Assembly: GCA_018350325.1 (NCBI GenBank)
Contig: JAEVLN010000009.1
Coordinates: forward strand, 2,664,459 to 2,728,458
Length of the DNA: 64,000 nt
Source of the DNA: Globodera rostochiensis
Taxonomy: Eukaryota; Nematoda; Chromadorea; Rhabditida; Heteroderidae
Reading direction: 5' to 3'
A model generated the notes under the pieces. It saw only the letters and a list, made by a program, of their open reading frames with translations. It had not been told where the DNA came from and made no database searches. This document shows positions 13,816 to 26,529 of the stretch, piece after piece (within the stretch, counting starts at the first letter, position 1; each line of letters opens with the position of its first letter). Both the position numbers and the translations under genes were made by a program.

Positions 13816-14805
13816 CTGCAAGTGTTATGTAAATCGCCTTTTTAATTCATTGAATTTAATTGTTCACATTAATGGTTTATATTGTTATTTTAGGTTTGAA
13901 GTATACTAAAAACAAAAGAAGCGCTTGTTTGGTGAAAGTTCATTATTATTTGTCTATCCTTCAATTTTTTATGATATTACTTATTTATTCAAAATTAAAA
14001 TTTAATAATTTCATTATTCAATTATTATTTAAATTGTGCAAACTAATTGTAGGATTCCTGAAGAGTGCCGGGCATTTGAATATTTTAATTAAATACTTCT
14101 GTTTAAAATCAATATTTTTTATACTAAATACGATCTTGATGTTTAGTAGTTTTGTAAACGTTCAACCGATTATATAATTATTTCCTCAACCAAGTTGCCT
14201 TGCCAAACGCGCATGCCTAAAATAAAGGAAAGCAAAACAATAAAAAAAGATTTTTTTAGTACAATATTATTTCTTGAAAATGATTGCAAAAATCAGATTA
14301 AATAATTTAAGAAATTGGATTGTTTTATTGTTGTGTATTTAAATAGTTCATAATTTGACATATATATGCTAAAACACATCTAATAATTTGGAACTCGTGT
14401 TCACGAAGAACCATAGCATTAAAAATAAGGAATTTATAATTATTTTTATTTTAAAAATAAATTAAAAGCAAAATAAAAATAAGAATTACAAAGATACATG
14501 ATCTCCTCTAATGACCGCATTATTGATTCTTTAAAGATAATAAATATTATACTAATTTTCTTGTCATAGATATAGTTTTAGTTTATTTGGTGCAAATTTT
14601 GGGAAAATCTTCATTTTATTTTTAAAAATGCTAACAATCTCAATCTCATTTTTGTTAATAAATTTTTTTTTTATTATATTAGTAAATTGATTTGAGATCA
14701 AATTTTTCCAGCCGTTTGCCAAGTCGCAAATGATAATCAACTATTCGGCCTCTCGAGAATTTGTGAGCAAAATGTCTGTTTAGTTGTAAATATGGGAATC
14801 GTAGA

Positions 14806-15090
14806 AGAGGTTGAAGGCTGTCTTTGGTTAGATGTTTACAAATAAATGATTTCAATAAAGTAAATTTTAAACTTATTTATATTTTTTTACTTTAATTTGT
14901 GGATTATTTACTAAAAGCATTCCCCCTCAACTTTTTGGTGTCGCTCCAACGATCAATTTTCTCTTCCAGCCTGGTGAATTTTAATGATTTTCCCAAAATT
15001 TAAAAAAAAATTCGAACAGTCCTTCGAAACCTATTTTTAATGGATGAATGCTCTGAGTCTATCATCCAAGTAAAGCGTCTTTATTTAAAC
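14806..15090. repeat. direct duplication, copy 2 (partner 7183-7410)
   Basis: Second copy of the block described at 7183-7410, same orientation, with an extra A/T-rich insertion between the two conserved pieces (about 14996-15015). Confidence 0.65.
14904..14970 (-). CDS. candidate exon within direct duplication
   Basis: Minus-strand acceptor TTCACCAG is followed by one base and 21 codons to a stop, reading LEEKIDRWSDTKKLRG, a coiled-coil-like segment. The matching exon at 7307 has diverged (ALKGKVEKL...) but keeps the same acceptor context. That could be a duplicated exon or simply a duplicated intron piece. Short, no family. Confidence 0.27.
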
Positions 15091-17438
15091 GCAGTCTTTC
15101 TTCATCCGGATTTTATAGCAACTTTACAAATTTAATTAATTTTTTTTTTGTACGATATTTAATTAATGTCTATTTATTCGCAAATTTGTGTTTATTTGGG
15201 TTATTATGGTTATAGTTTAAAAAAACAATGTTATTCTTTTTAAAACAGAAATTTTTAATAACCATAGGCTTAAATAGAATGACTCAGCTGTTCAAAATTT
15301 TGACTTTTTTGTAAAAATGTAATGTTTCTTATTATGTTTTTATTTTCAGTTAAATAACAATTGATACTTACTTTATAAAATATCAAAACTACGTAAGATG
15401 ACAATTTTCTGATTAAATATTTCCAACTTAACCAATTTAAAAAAATAGTAATTCAATTGAATTTTTGGCTGTTTCAAATTATGATAATTTTAAAATATGA
15501 AGATAGTTTTTTATCGAAAAATCTGTTTTTAACGTTAAAACTGAATAATAAAAATGCAATAATTTATAAAACAATTAAAATTTCAGAAACTATAACTCAA
15601 ATTAATTAAATCTCTCGTTTATAATTTTTATATATTTAGTTTAACATTAAGAGTTTAATTATTGTCGCTTATCAAACTTAATCAATGAACGGCAACGGTG
15701 CTATTTTAAATGATTTAAAATAAAAAAATATTCCAATGGGTAATAAAACATACACCCAAATAAAATAAAATATATTAAAATTGATAAATAAAAAAGGGCC
15801 AGTATTTAGAGGCCTAAATAAAGGAATTTAAAGTCACAAAATTCCATTTGTGCACATTATTTTTATGCAATTCAACTATTACCTTTGACCTATCTTCATA
15901 TATTTTACATAGCCGCAATAATAAAATGAATAATTTAATAAATAATTACTTTCACAAAGCCAAATGCTTCGAATTCTTGCATTTAATAAACAACAATATA
16001 CAATCAATTTTCTCAAATAATTTTAACGGAAATGAGTTAACGGCGTTTAACAAAATTAAAATGCAAAAAATGCAATTGTTAAAATGTTTTATAAATATGA
16101 TCAAGTTTAAAAAAATAAATTATTAAAATAGTATAAAGAACCCGTAACTATTAAAACGTAAGTATTAATTCAGTTACATCCAATTATTTCTAATAAATCA
16201 AAATATTAAAAAAATATGGCCAAAAAGAACTGTCAATGACACAAATAAAAGCCTAGCCATTACACCATTTTACTCATGATGTCGATATAATAAATTTTAA
16301 AAATCTTTAATGCATAAAGAAACCATAGCATGTGGGAGAAGTAAAAAGTTCCCTGGAAGTCGTAGTTGAGCCCATTTATTATGAATTATAGAAATTTAGC
16401 AAGAAAATGATCGTTTCAAAAATAATGAATATTAATATAATAAAAGTGATATTTTAAATAATGTAATACATGTACTGTACAAATTTGATAAAATAGGCAA
16501 AGTATAAATAGAAGTGACTAAACAAAAAAATCCATTTTAGCAAAATCTGTTTAAAAGAACGCTAAAACTGTTGAAAATAGTGTCAAATAATTTATCACAA
16601 AAAGTTACCAATTATAAAAATAAGTCGAAATATCTAATTTATTAAATAATTTCATCTTAAATTTTTTTAAATATATTATTACTGACACAATTTAATTATT
16701 TTTTTCATTATTTTATTCATTTATATTCAAAGATGCTATTTTTATTTTAGATCGATAAGGGTTTACATTAATTTCTAAGTGTGATTTCATTTTAAATAAG
16801 CTAAATATTTAATAACATGGCTTGTGCAGGTCTATGATATCTTTTCCATTCTAATCTACGAAGTGTAATATGTCAATTTTATAAAATCTAGTTGTTAATA
16901 AACTTATAAGGTGCTTGGTAATCCATCTTATTTGGCATCAAGTTAGATTTAATTGTTTTTCAAATTTATTTACACATGTGAAATATTTTACATTTTTTAA
17001 AATTAAAAAAAACTTTGGTAAATGTAATTTGATTTAATTGTTTTATATATTTTTAAATACAAATAATTGTTACTCAATATGAACACAACTCAACTTCCAT
17101 TGCAATTTTTATCGTAGATTTTGCACTTTTAATTTTTGCTCTTTTCAGATTTTTTTTCAAGTTTTTTGCAACAGTTAATTCATGAGAAATATGGTGAAGA
17201 CCAACTACAACACTAATATTATACATCCTGGATAATATTATAAAAACTTAATGGTTGATTTTATGGGTAGTTAATATATAATACTGTTTAAATTCTTCCG
17301 CTTATATTTATCGGTTATCACGATCTAAAATTACTCAGCTTGCAAAAGCCAAAAAGTCCAAGAATTGCCGAACGGTTAGGGGTAAACTATCAATAAAATG
17401 TTAACATTGCTTTCAATCACAAAGCATTCTTCACTTTG

Positions 17439-17600
17439 ATGTATGGGCCACAAGTGACTGATATCGTTGATAAAGTTACAGAATACCATACCAATGGTTA
17501 CTGTCGAAATTTGGAGAAGGAAGTCATTATATTAATTCTAAATCATTCAAATGCAATAAAAGAAACCTTTAAATTTCAAAATAAATGCGCAAGACCATAA
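17439..17600 (+). CDS. candidate short ORF or exon
   Basis: From an ATG at 17439 the plus strand is open for 53 codons to TAA, with MYGPQVTDIVDKVTEYH and NGYCRNLEKEV. The region is GC-richer than its surroundings and lies between AG- and GT-containing signals, but another plus frame just upstream is also briefly protein-like. It could be a transposase remnant. Unassigned. Confidence 0.22.
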   Translation: MYGPQVTDIVDKVTEYHTNGYCRNLEKEVIILILNHSNAIKETFKFQNKCARP

Positions 17601-18981
17601 CAACGGTCAGCTTCTGTAGTATACCCTTATAAAAATAAAATCTATGGAGCGCGGATCCACCTGAGAAATGATAAATAATTTGTATAAATTTGGCAATCAA
17701 TATTTTTTAAGTTACTGCCAAGACTATAAATTTTCTAATATTAAATTAAAATAAATTTTAAATATACGATCTCTCTGACAAGCAAAAAGTCCTTTGTTAT
17801 TTTAAGCTTTAATTTGTCACTTTATGGCGTAATTGTTTTTTTTTTATTTTTTGCTTCCATCTCTTTCACATGTGAAGTCAGAAAATTAATACGAATTTTA
17901 ATAACTTTTACATTTTTTGTTTATTTTATTTATTGTTATCGTGATGTAAGTTTTTTCAAATACAATATGAGAACTGGGTTTGTAAATTCGGCATGAATGC
18001 TGCACAAATGCCCATCTTCTTCAGTTATTTAACCGTTGTTACATTCGATAACAAAATTATATTTTAGTGATAAATTTGTATTCATTACATGCATTTACAA
18101 AAGAATGTGATCCACGAATTGCCCGTTTGTGCAGTATCGACTGAACGTTTCACTGCTTTATATTTCAAAGTCTAAAAGTAGAGTTAAATATAAAAAACAA
18201 ATAAACTATTGATGACCCCAATTCCAAAATAAAATAATTACTTATAAAAGTATTTGCACAGCTTCAACTGCAGTATATATGTTGAAAATATTTGGACGAT
18301 TTAATAATTGATATTTAAGTTTTGGATAAGTCTTAAAATATTTCTAATGGAATATTTTGATACGCATAAACAAAACAAAAAACAAATATTTTTTAATTAC
18401 GAAAAACATTATATTCAAGCGAGGAGCGGAAAATATAACCCAATTAGAAGAAAGAAAGAAATACATATAAATGGCAGTTAATTGGATAAACTATTTAAGT
18501 CTACGATTTCACAATAAAACCCTCGAACCTGTGGGTGACGAACTTTTTTGCTTTAACTAAAATTACAAACTTTTGTCTTCAAAATAAATGGAAAACGCGG
18601 AGACACGCTAAAAATAACATTAATTATAATTAAACTTGTAAACAAAAACAATATTTAATTAACAATTTTTAAAAAAACGTTAAATGTATTGTCTGGTGGC
18701 TAAAATAAAAAATATAAATGGAAATTTTGAACTAACAAATAATAGAATATAAACTCTACCGTAAACTATAAATCAGAAATTATTGCAATTTCCAAACAAT
18801 TAATTTAAAATGTTCTTTCAACAAAATAAATAACAATTAATTTTAAATGACTCACGGACTGAATAATAATAAAAAAATAAATTAACAAGAGTTGTGAGAA
18901 CATAAAATAAATCATTTTAAAAAATATAGAAAAACAAATAATATAATTTATAAGTTGTTGGCTTATTCAAAAGATAACTAA

Positions 18982-19068
18982 TTAACAACCAAAGACACAA
19001 ATGATTTGAAATAATGCTATTGAAAGTCTCACATTCTCTGATCGGCCAATTACATTAGCGGCGTGGAC
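18982..19068 (-). CDS. candidate exon, fibronectin III-like end motif
   Basis: The acceptor TTTCCATGTCAG on the minus strand leads into VHAANVIGRSEN, then either a donor GTGAGA at 19032 or 16 more open codons to a stop. The pattern V.A.N..G.SE is what the last strands of fibronectin type III repeats look like, so a cell-surface or muscle-type giant protein is possible. It is only twelve residues, so the assignment is a guess. Confidence 0.27.
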   Translation of the reverse strand, partial: VHAANVIGRSENVRLSIALFQIICVFGC

Positions 19069-19752
19069 CTGACATGGAAATAAAATAATAACGTATAATA
19101 AATATAAATTATATTCAACATCATCGGGCAGTTAAAATCTGTTTCAAAAAAAAAATTAACCATCGAATCGCTGTGTATATCGCGTTAACTGCAAAAATGT
19201 TTATTTAATAATTTAAAAACTATGGATCGTGTTTATGGAAATGTACAACATAAGCCCTCATGGAGTAATTTAAAATAAATATATAATGCGTTACAGAATG
19301 ACAAAAGTGGTGAGGCGTGTGGAAATAATATTGATACGTAAAAAATCATTTGCTGCATTTGCGAGCAAATTTTCGAGTAGCAATTCAACAAAAAAATAAA
19401 AATTATAAGATACCATATCATGATTATGGAAATTATTTTTAAATAATCTAATTAGTTGACCTTAATAGAGAAGTAAAAATTATTTGGTATATTAAAATGA
19501 TATTATTTATTTTACTTAAAGAGTAAACATTAAAACATTTATTATAATCAAATTAGCCTTAATAAAGTTGCACAATCGAGGCCCACTGAAAAAGACACCC
19601 AAAGACGATAAAACAACGCAGAACCGGGAGGCAAATGATAAGAGGTTAAAAAATATTCAATATTAAAAAGAATAGGGTTAAACACGGTCGGTAAAATCAA
19701 AATGGCAAACAAATAGACAGGGAGTTTAATTGAATAATCAAAAGTTTCGAAA

Positions 19753-19804
19753 TTAATAACCGTACAAAAACTGCAACAAAAAATGAAATGAGTCGTCTTA
19801 ATTT
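19753..19804. repeat. right member of inverted pair 1
   Basis: Reverse-complement match to 4357-4416, sharing the CCGTACAAAAACTGCAACAA core. Confidence 0.6.
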
Positions 19805-21012
19805 AAATAATAAATAAAATTCTAAGTAAGTAATGGTTAGCAAAAAAACAAAAAACTAAAATAAACCTAAGCAAATTACCCAGAAAAGAACACAATTCTC
19901 TAATAAATAAGAAAGGAAACTAATCGGCATAAAATGGAATAAAAACAAAAATATAAAACAATTGCCTATCAAATAAATAATTGTGAATTAGTTAACCGTA
20001 CGCGGAAGCAGGACAAGATCTCCAAGATGCGCGGCAGGACGCAGCGTTTTACAATTTTTATAAGTTACCAATAAACCAAAAAAATTCTTTTTATGAGTGA
20101 CTTATGCCAAGCTATTTTAATTCAAAATAAATGAATTGATGGCTTTTATGTTTAAAAAATAATCAACACTTATAAGATAAAAATGTTACAACAATAAAAA
20201 TAATTTTGTATAAAAAATAATTATGGATTATGCAAAGCTCAAAGCAATATTCTATAGACAAATTTAAAAAAAACAAAAGTCAATATATATTTTAGCAAAA
20301 TATTTTTGAAAGACATATGTTTACATTCTCATTTTGTCTAGAATTTTTACAAAATGACTTCACCCGCAGCATGTGCAGCAATTACTTATAGTAGCGGATC
20401 AGGTTCTCACACGATGTTCAAAAACTCGATATTAGTGAATTAATGAAAGTTACATATTAAAATAGTTGATTAAAAAATTCATAAAAAGTTAAATTAAAAG
20501 AAAATAATTATAAAATTAAATCACCGAGATGATACAAACAAAAACAGCATTCAAAAATTAATAAAACATATTTTAAAAAATTGCTAAATAACCAAATATT
20601 AAAATTACAAATACGTATAGAAGAATTCACACCAAAATGAATTTTGAAATAATTATAATTAATGAGAAATATTTACACCCGAGACAACGGTTTGCCAACA
20701 TTGTTGTTCGTTGTAACGAGAAAATTTTGGCGTCATTGGATTTTACGGTTAGTTAAGATACTTTAAAATTCATAAATCAATTTAATGAAACGAAGTTAAA
20801 CAATTATGTCAGGAACAAAAATAAGGTTAAAACTGCATTTCTTTTGAAATAAAATTTAATTCCCAGATCCAAATCTACATTGTTTTTAAATATTTTAAAA
20901 TAAGAAACCTAAATAAATATAAAAGAATAAATTATAGGCTAGATTAAAAGATATTTGTAAATTTTAAAAATAATAATTACAAATTATCGAAGTTGATTAA
21001 ACACTGATAAAA

Positions 21013-21120
21013 TAATATCAATAAAGAACCCTTATTTACCAAACGAATTATGATTTTACTAATATAAAATATCTTCAAAAAATTTGTGGAAGAACAAAAA
21101 TGGAAATATAACTGAAAATG
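21013..21120. repeat. right member of inverted pair 2
   Basis: Reverse-complement match to 5403-5505 over about 100 bases, with a short insertion (ATATTTTATATT-like) near the middle. Confidence 0.7.
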
Positions 21121-24100
21121 TAAACTAAAGAGCGAATGCGTTTCAAGCGTCATAATTTCGACATAAAATAAACTAATAAGATCAAGAAATGTAAAATTTT
21201 AAAATAAAAAATAACGTGAGAATTTGAATAAAGTACAATAAGTGACCGAGAACAAAACAAAATTGGGGTAAAATATTTTGAGATTTAAAAACAATAAATT
21301 TCCAATAACTTAAAACGTTGAAAAAAAAACAATTAAATTGATATTAAATATGTACACTAATTTGAAAGTGGAACCTTAAAAACGGTTGGACAAAAATCTC
21401 AGGCTGTTTAATTTGAATTCAAAAAAATTTATCATTTAACATTAAATAATTAATCATCTTGATTAATTTATTCATTTGAAAATGTTTGATTTTTTGTGTA
21501 TGCCAAACTCAAACCTGGCCTGATAATGATGATGTGATAGTCAGGGTGGTCGAAAACCATTAATCTATATTAGAAAAATGTTACCAGAAAATAAATTTTG
21601 AATTTAAATGTTGAGGAATGCCTCTAAAATGTAAGAATAAATTGGACAAAAATACAAATGAAAATGAATCTTATGAAAATCTTATTTTAATAAATTAATA
21701 ATGTGCATTTGTTCAATAAATCGAACTATGTAATCGAAATCAATGAAGGAAATAAAATAAAATATCATTTATTTAGGAAATAATATAATCGATAGAATTT
21801 TACGTTCAAATAAAAACTTTTAAAAACAAAAACCGAGGCGTTGCAGGAGAGAGACCTCCACGGCTCAAAGCTTAACTTAACTCATTAATTATAAAAGGGT
21901 AATATGTTCCATTTTTCTTCAAAAAAATATGCGTCTAAATCAAATATCAAATTCAAAGTGAATCTTAATTTAATAAACGAATAATTTCATGCCTTTAAAT
22001 AAATTAATAACTAATAAAAATTCTAAAGCTGTTTTTCAAATTATCAATTAAAACAAAAATTATTATTTTAAAAGAATTCAAATATGCTTTACATATATAA
22101 AAAAACTTAGAAAAAAATCGGTTTCATCCTCTTTCTTCCAAGAGCTTAAAAGCATTTAAAAAATATTATTTTGAAAAATATCATTACCATATTTTTAAAA
22201 TTTAATGCATAAATAAATAAATTTAGAACTATCCCATCTTCAAAGTCAAAAATATCAAAATATAACTCACGTTAACAAAATAAAAGCTCCTTTTTTATCA
22301 CAAAAAATATGATAATTAAAATAGATTAAATCAAAATAAAAATGCTACTTGCAATATTCAACTTTCTTAATATATTTATTGCAAACAATATGTATATAAA
22401 AGTTATTCAACATTTATTAAGCCCATAAATTGAAGCAATCTATTTATAGTATTGAAAAAGATAATTCAAATGCTTAATGTCTTAAATTTTTAGCAAATTA
22501 CTATTATGATTATTTATTTAGATAATTGATATTTTTATTTTGGGGTTTTTTATAGCACGGTTTTAAAAATATTAACAGCTTCATTTATAAACAATGCTTT
22601 TTGGCAATGATATTTTGTTCTACATTTATCATCTTTGTGAGCTATCGGCTTATTTACATGCACTGCTCTGAAATACTTTTCATAATTTTCATTTATTTTT
22701 TCTTTGCATTAATAAAGGACTAAATTCTCGACAGTATCATTTTCATTGTCATTGTTATTGATGAAAAAACATATAGCGTATAAGATAAATGTTAAGTTAT
22801 TGAAGTTTTTTATATTAATCAATAAATTAATTATTTAGTTTTTTCATTACATTATGCTTATACACTCCAAAAAAACTAGCATATGGAATAAAACAATTAA
22901 TTGAAATAAAAAGAATGTTTACACGAGGGAGGATTATTCGAAGGAAAAGGTGATGCAAAAAAATAAAATATTTCAAATCCTCAAAAACAAAAATAAGAAA
23001 TCTAGTGACAGACAATGTGACTAAAAATTATTAAATTACAAAATTATTTATTATAAAATACTATTAGTTTAAAAAAAACGTGCAAATAAAAACGCGTGGA
23101 TTGCATCAAAACAAAATAAACGCATTTTAAATCAGTCAGTTTAATATTATTATATCCCTCTACAAAAATGATTAATATCTAATTTATTAAATAATTTCTT
23201 TAGGTAATCTTAAGATATGTTGTGGACAAAGTACATTGAGCTTTTCAAATGATAAATTTAATTTAATGCCAAAACTAAAAATTACTAATTAAAATTAATA
23301 ACTCCAATTTAACTTGTCCCCAAGCCCATAATTATTCGAAATCGTTTTCCACGTTTTTGCGTTTTACCGATCGCACCCCTGATCCATAAGGGCAAATAAA
23401 TTTAATCTACCCTAGTTGGTAATATCACATTTTCTTTCCTATTGTTACATGGCTAATAAATTTTTGTTGAAATCGATGGGTTTCGCATTAATTAATCGGT
23501 TTTATTTGTCGTTTTTGGGGGAGTCGAGATTTTGTAGGTTGGCCGAGATTTTGTCGGCACACGGATTTTATTTCCTTAAATAAACATTTATTTTTTCTCT
23601 AATAGAAATTAAACAGTTAGGTAGAGTCATTGTAAAATATGTTTCTCCGAAAACTGAGAGCCATGTCGGAACTGTTTTGTTTTTACATAAATTTGAACGC
23701 ATTGTTGGATTTAGAAAATCTTTCGTATAAAGTTAAATTAAATAAAAAGGTAAATACACAAAAAGCTTTAAAATAACGGAAAGCGATTAAAGTCGACTTG
23801 GGGAAATTTAAAAAAAGAATAAAACCCAAAATTCAATTAATGTAAATTCAAAACTATAAAACAAAGAAATAAAACGAAATAATATAAATCATATTTATTC
23901 AGAATATTTATAAATTCAAAGATAACTAAAGAATAAAGAAATGCATTGTATTATTGTTTTAAGCATTGTTTATGTTATCGTTAACACCAATTGCGGACCA
24001 TAAAAAAAGTCTAGTTAATATGTTATAAACATTAAAATAAGGGGCATTAAAAAATATTTATAAATTGTAAATTAAAATTGTACAAAAAATAGAAAAGTTT

Positions 24101-25533
24101 AATAGCTTTTTATTGGTGAATATAATTATAAAGTTCCTTGTGAAATATACTCTGCCCCCGACTCCCGTTACGCGCTGAAATTCAATGACTTTGATGTACA
24201 AATTAATTATTTCTTTTAAAATTTATTTTACGTTAATTGATTAAAAGTCATTAAACAACCTATTTCTTAAATTTGTAATTAACGTAGTATTTAAAAAACA
24301 GTCAAGCTTAAATACTTATCAAATTAATTCATTTTGATTTTCAAATTTACTATTATAATCATGGTACATACACAATTATACCCAAAATAATAACTTAAAA
24401 TTTTAGTTTATAAACTAATAAAAAAACTATTGTTGTTAAAAAAATGTAAATATTACCGACTAATAAGAAAAATTCAAATTTGTATTCATTTGAACACAAA
24501 AAAGTGCACCGAGTTTGAATATGGAAACCAAGCTGTGGGACAAAACGCAGGAATATTATTAAAATATTTTTATTTCAAAATAGTCTTTCCAAGCTTTAAG
24601 TAATAATTCGTTCGTAAAGTGTTTAAGCATTTAAAATGAAAACATTCATTGATTAAAAGCAATAATTTATTTTTAAATTGGATTCTAAATATTTATTAAA
24701 ATTTTTAATTTTCTGAGAATAAGACAATTTTTTTATTCTAAATATACATATTTTTACGTGCTTGATTTATTTACAATTTTGAATGTTTTAATTTTTATAA
24801 TTAATTTATTAAAGATTTTTCAGATGACGAATTACAAGCGATTAGTCCTTTTTCAAATTGTCGTTATTCATGATTTAAAATTATTACATAATAAAGTTGA
24901 ACAATTTAATACTCGTGTTTTCTTTTAAATACCACTAAAAATATAAATTTGATATTATTATTTCGATTTAATTTTGATTTAAATTTTTTTTTTAAATTAC
25001 TATGTTGAATGTGCTGCCAGCTCTGACCAGTTGAACGCCTGCACACGTTTAAGTGGTCACAGCCTGTAATTGGAGAGAAAATTAAATGTTCTTAATTTGC
25101 CCATTTAACTAAAGAAGCTCGAATATTACGACAGTCTGAACAAGAAAGACATGGGCTAGATTTGCGAACTGGATCAAAATTTAAGAATTAAATATTAAGA
25201 ATAAACTTCAACGAAGAAAAACTATAAAATAAATTAGACTCAGAAACAAATAATGAGTGCTAACCTTTTTTTTAATGTTATTATTATGTGCAGTGTAATG
25301 CATTAATTTGCTTCTTTTCTTTATTCCAATTAGCATTTTATCTTAATGAATTTAATATCAATTATGATGTTAATCTATTACAAAGTTTTCTGAATTGTAA
25401 CAAAATTTATTTAAATGATTTTTTTATACTTTGTTTAAATTTTGGTTAATTTATGCAATTATAAAACATCTTCTGTTTAAAAAGGTTTCTTGTATTAATT
25501 TTATCATCCGCTAACACAATAAAGCGTTAAAGC

Positions 25534-25680
25534 GGTTCCATGACTTTTCGTCAATGGACTTTTCGTCAACGGACTCTTCGTCAACGACTTTTCGTCAATG
25601 GACTCTTCGTCAACGACTTTTCGTCAATGGACTCTTCGTCAACGACTTTTGTCATTAGACTATTCATCAACGACATTTCG
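25534..25680. repeat. minisatellite, about 29-bp unit
   Basis: Alternating words GACTTTTCGTCAATG and GACTCTTCGTCAAC form a 29-base unit repeated about five times, with degenerate ends. No gene signal accompanies it. Confidence 0.85.
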
Positions 25681-26091
25681 TCAATAAGAAAAAATTAAAA
25701 AAACAACAAATTTTAATTAAATTTAAGCCAACACCAAATTTCAAGTCTAGGGTTATTCGGGGCGAAGAAGCCGATTCTGACCTCCATTTCGACCAATTTC
25801 GAACCCCAGACCCAAATTTAAAGGGTTTTCGAAATTTCAAAAATTTTTCAGAAATCAATTTTAACCTTCAAAAACACGCTCAAAAATCATCCGAAAAAGC
25901 ACGATTTGATCATTACTTGCCTTTTTGTTGTAATTTATGTTTTTGAATAATTTTGAGGCCTTTGTTGCATTTTTAAAATTTTTTCAAAAAATCATATTGT
26001 TGAAATTATTAAAAATAAAATTAAAAGTGCTAGAAGAAAAATAAAAATGGCTAACAAAAGTTTGAACCTAGAAAATGAAAAACAAACGCAT

Positions 26092-26529
26092 TCACCAAAT
26101 ATATTTATTAATAATATCAAATTTACAGTAAAAAGTACCAAAATTACACATCCTTTTCGTGTATGTTCTTACCTTAAACGGATAAAAAAAAAATGTTAAA
26201 ATAATGAGATCGAATATAAAATTATTAAAATAAAAATCTAATTTTGAAAATTCAATATTAAAATAAATGAAGTAATATGAGATTATTATTTTTTGAACCA
26301 GGGGCATTTTATTAAAGTATTCATTTAGAAAACCAACTTTGCTATGATATAAAACAAGAAGAAATTTAAATAAAATTATCACAAAAGAAAAATAATTTAA
26401 AGATAAGTGCCATTGGATTGAAAAAGATAACAAAGTTTTGAAAAAAGACGGAAAGTTTGACAAATAAAGGCTTTTGCAATTAAAAACAAAATCAATAATT
26501 GAAAAAAAACCTTTTATAAAATTCTTCAC
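26092..26529 (-). CDS. hydrophobic ORF, possibly spurious
   Basis: A minus-strand ORF of 145 codons, unusually long for DNA of this AT content. The product is dominated by F, I, L, Y and N, with several stretches that could be membrane segments (for example FVIILFKFLLVLY). There is no signal-peptide architecture or splice evidence. It could be an exon of a multi-pass membrane protein, or a chance opening opposite an A-rich plus strand. I favour chance slightly. Confidence 0.2.
   Translation of the reverse strand: MKNFIKGFFSIIDFVFNCKSLYLSNFPSFFKTLLSFSIQWHLSLNYFSFVIILFKFLLVLYHSKVGFLNEYFNKMPLVQKIIISYYFIYFNIEFSKLDFYFNNFIFDLIILTFFFYPFKVRTYTKRMCNFGTFYCKFDIINKYIW

Noticed and set aside
4357..21120. 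A single giant inverted repeat (palindrome) centred near 13 kb
   Set aside because: The two inverted pairs keep parallel order, so their midpoints differ by more than 1 kb.
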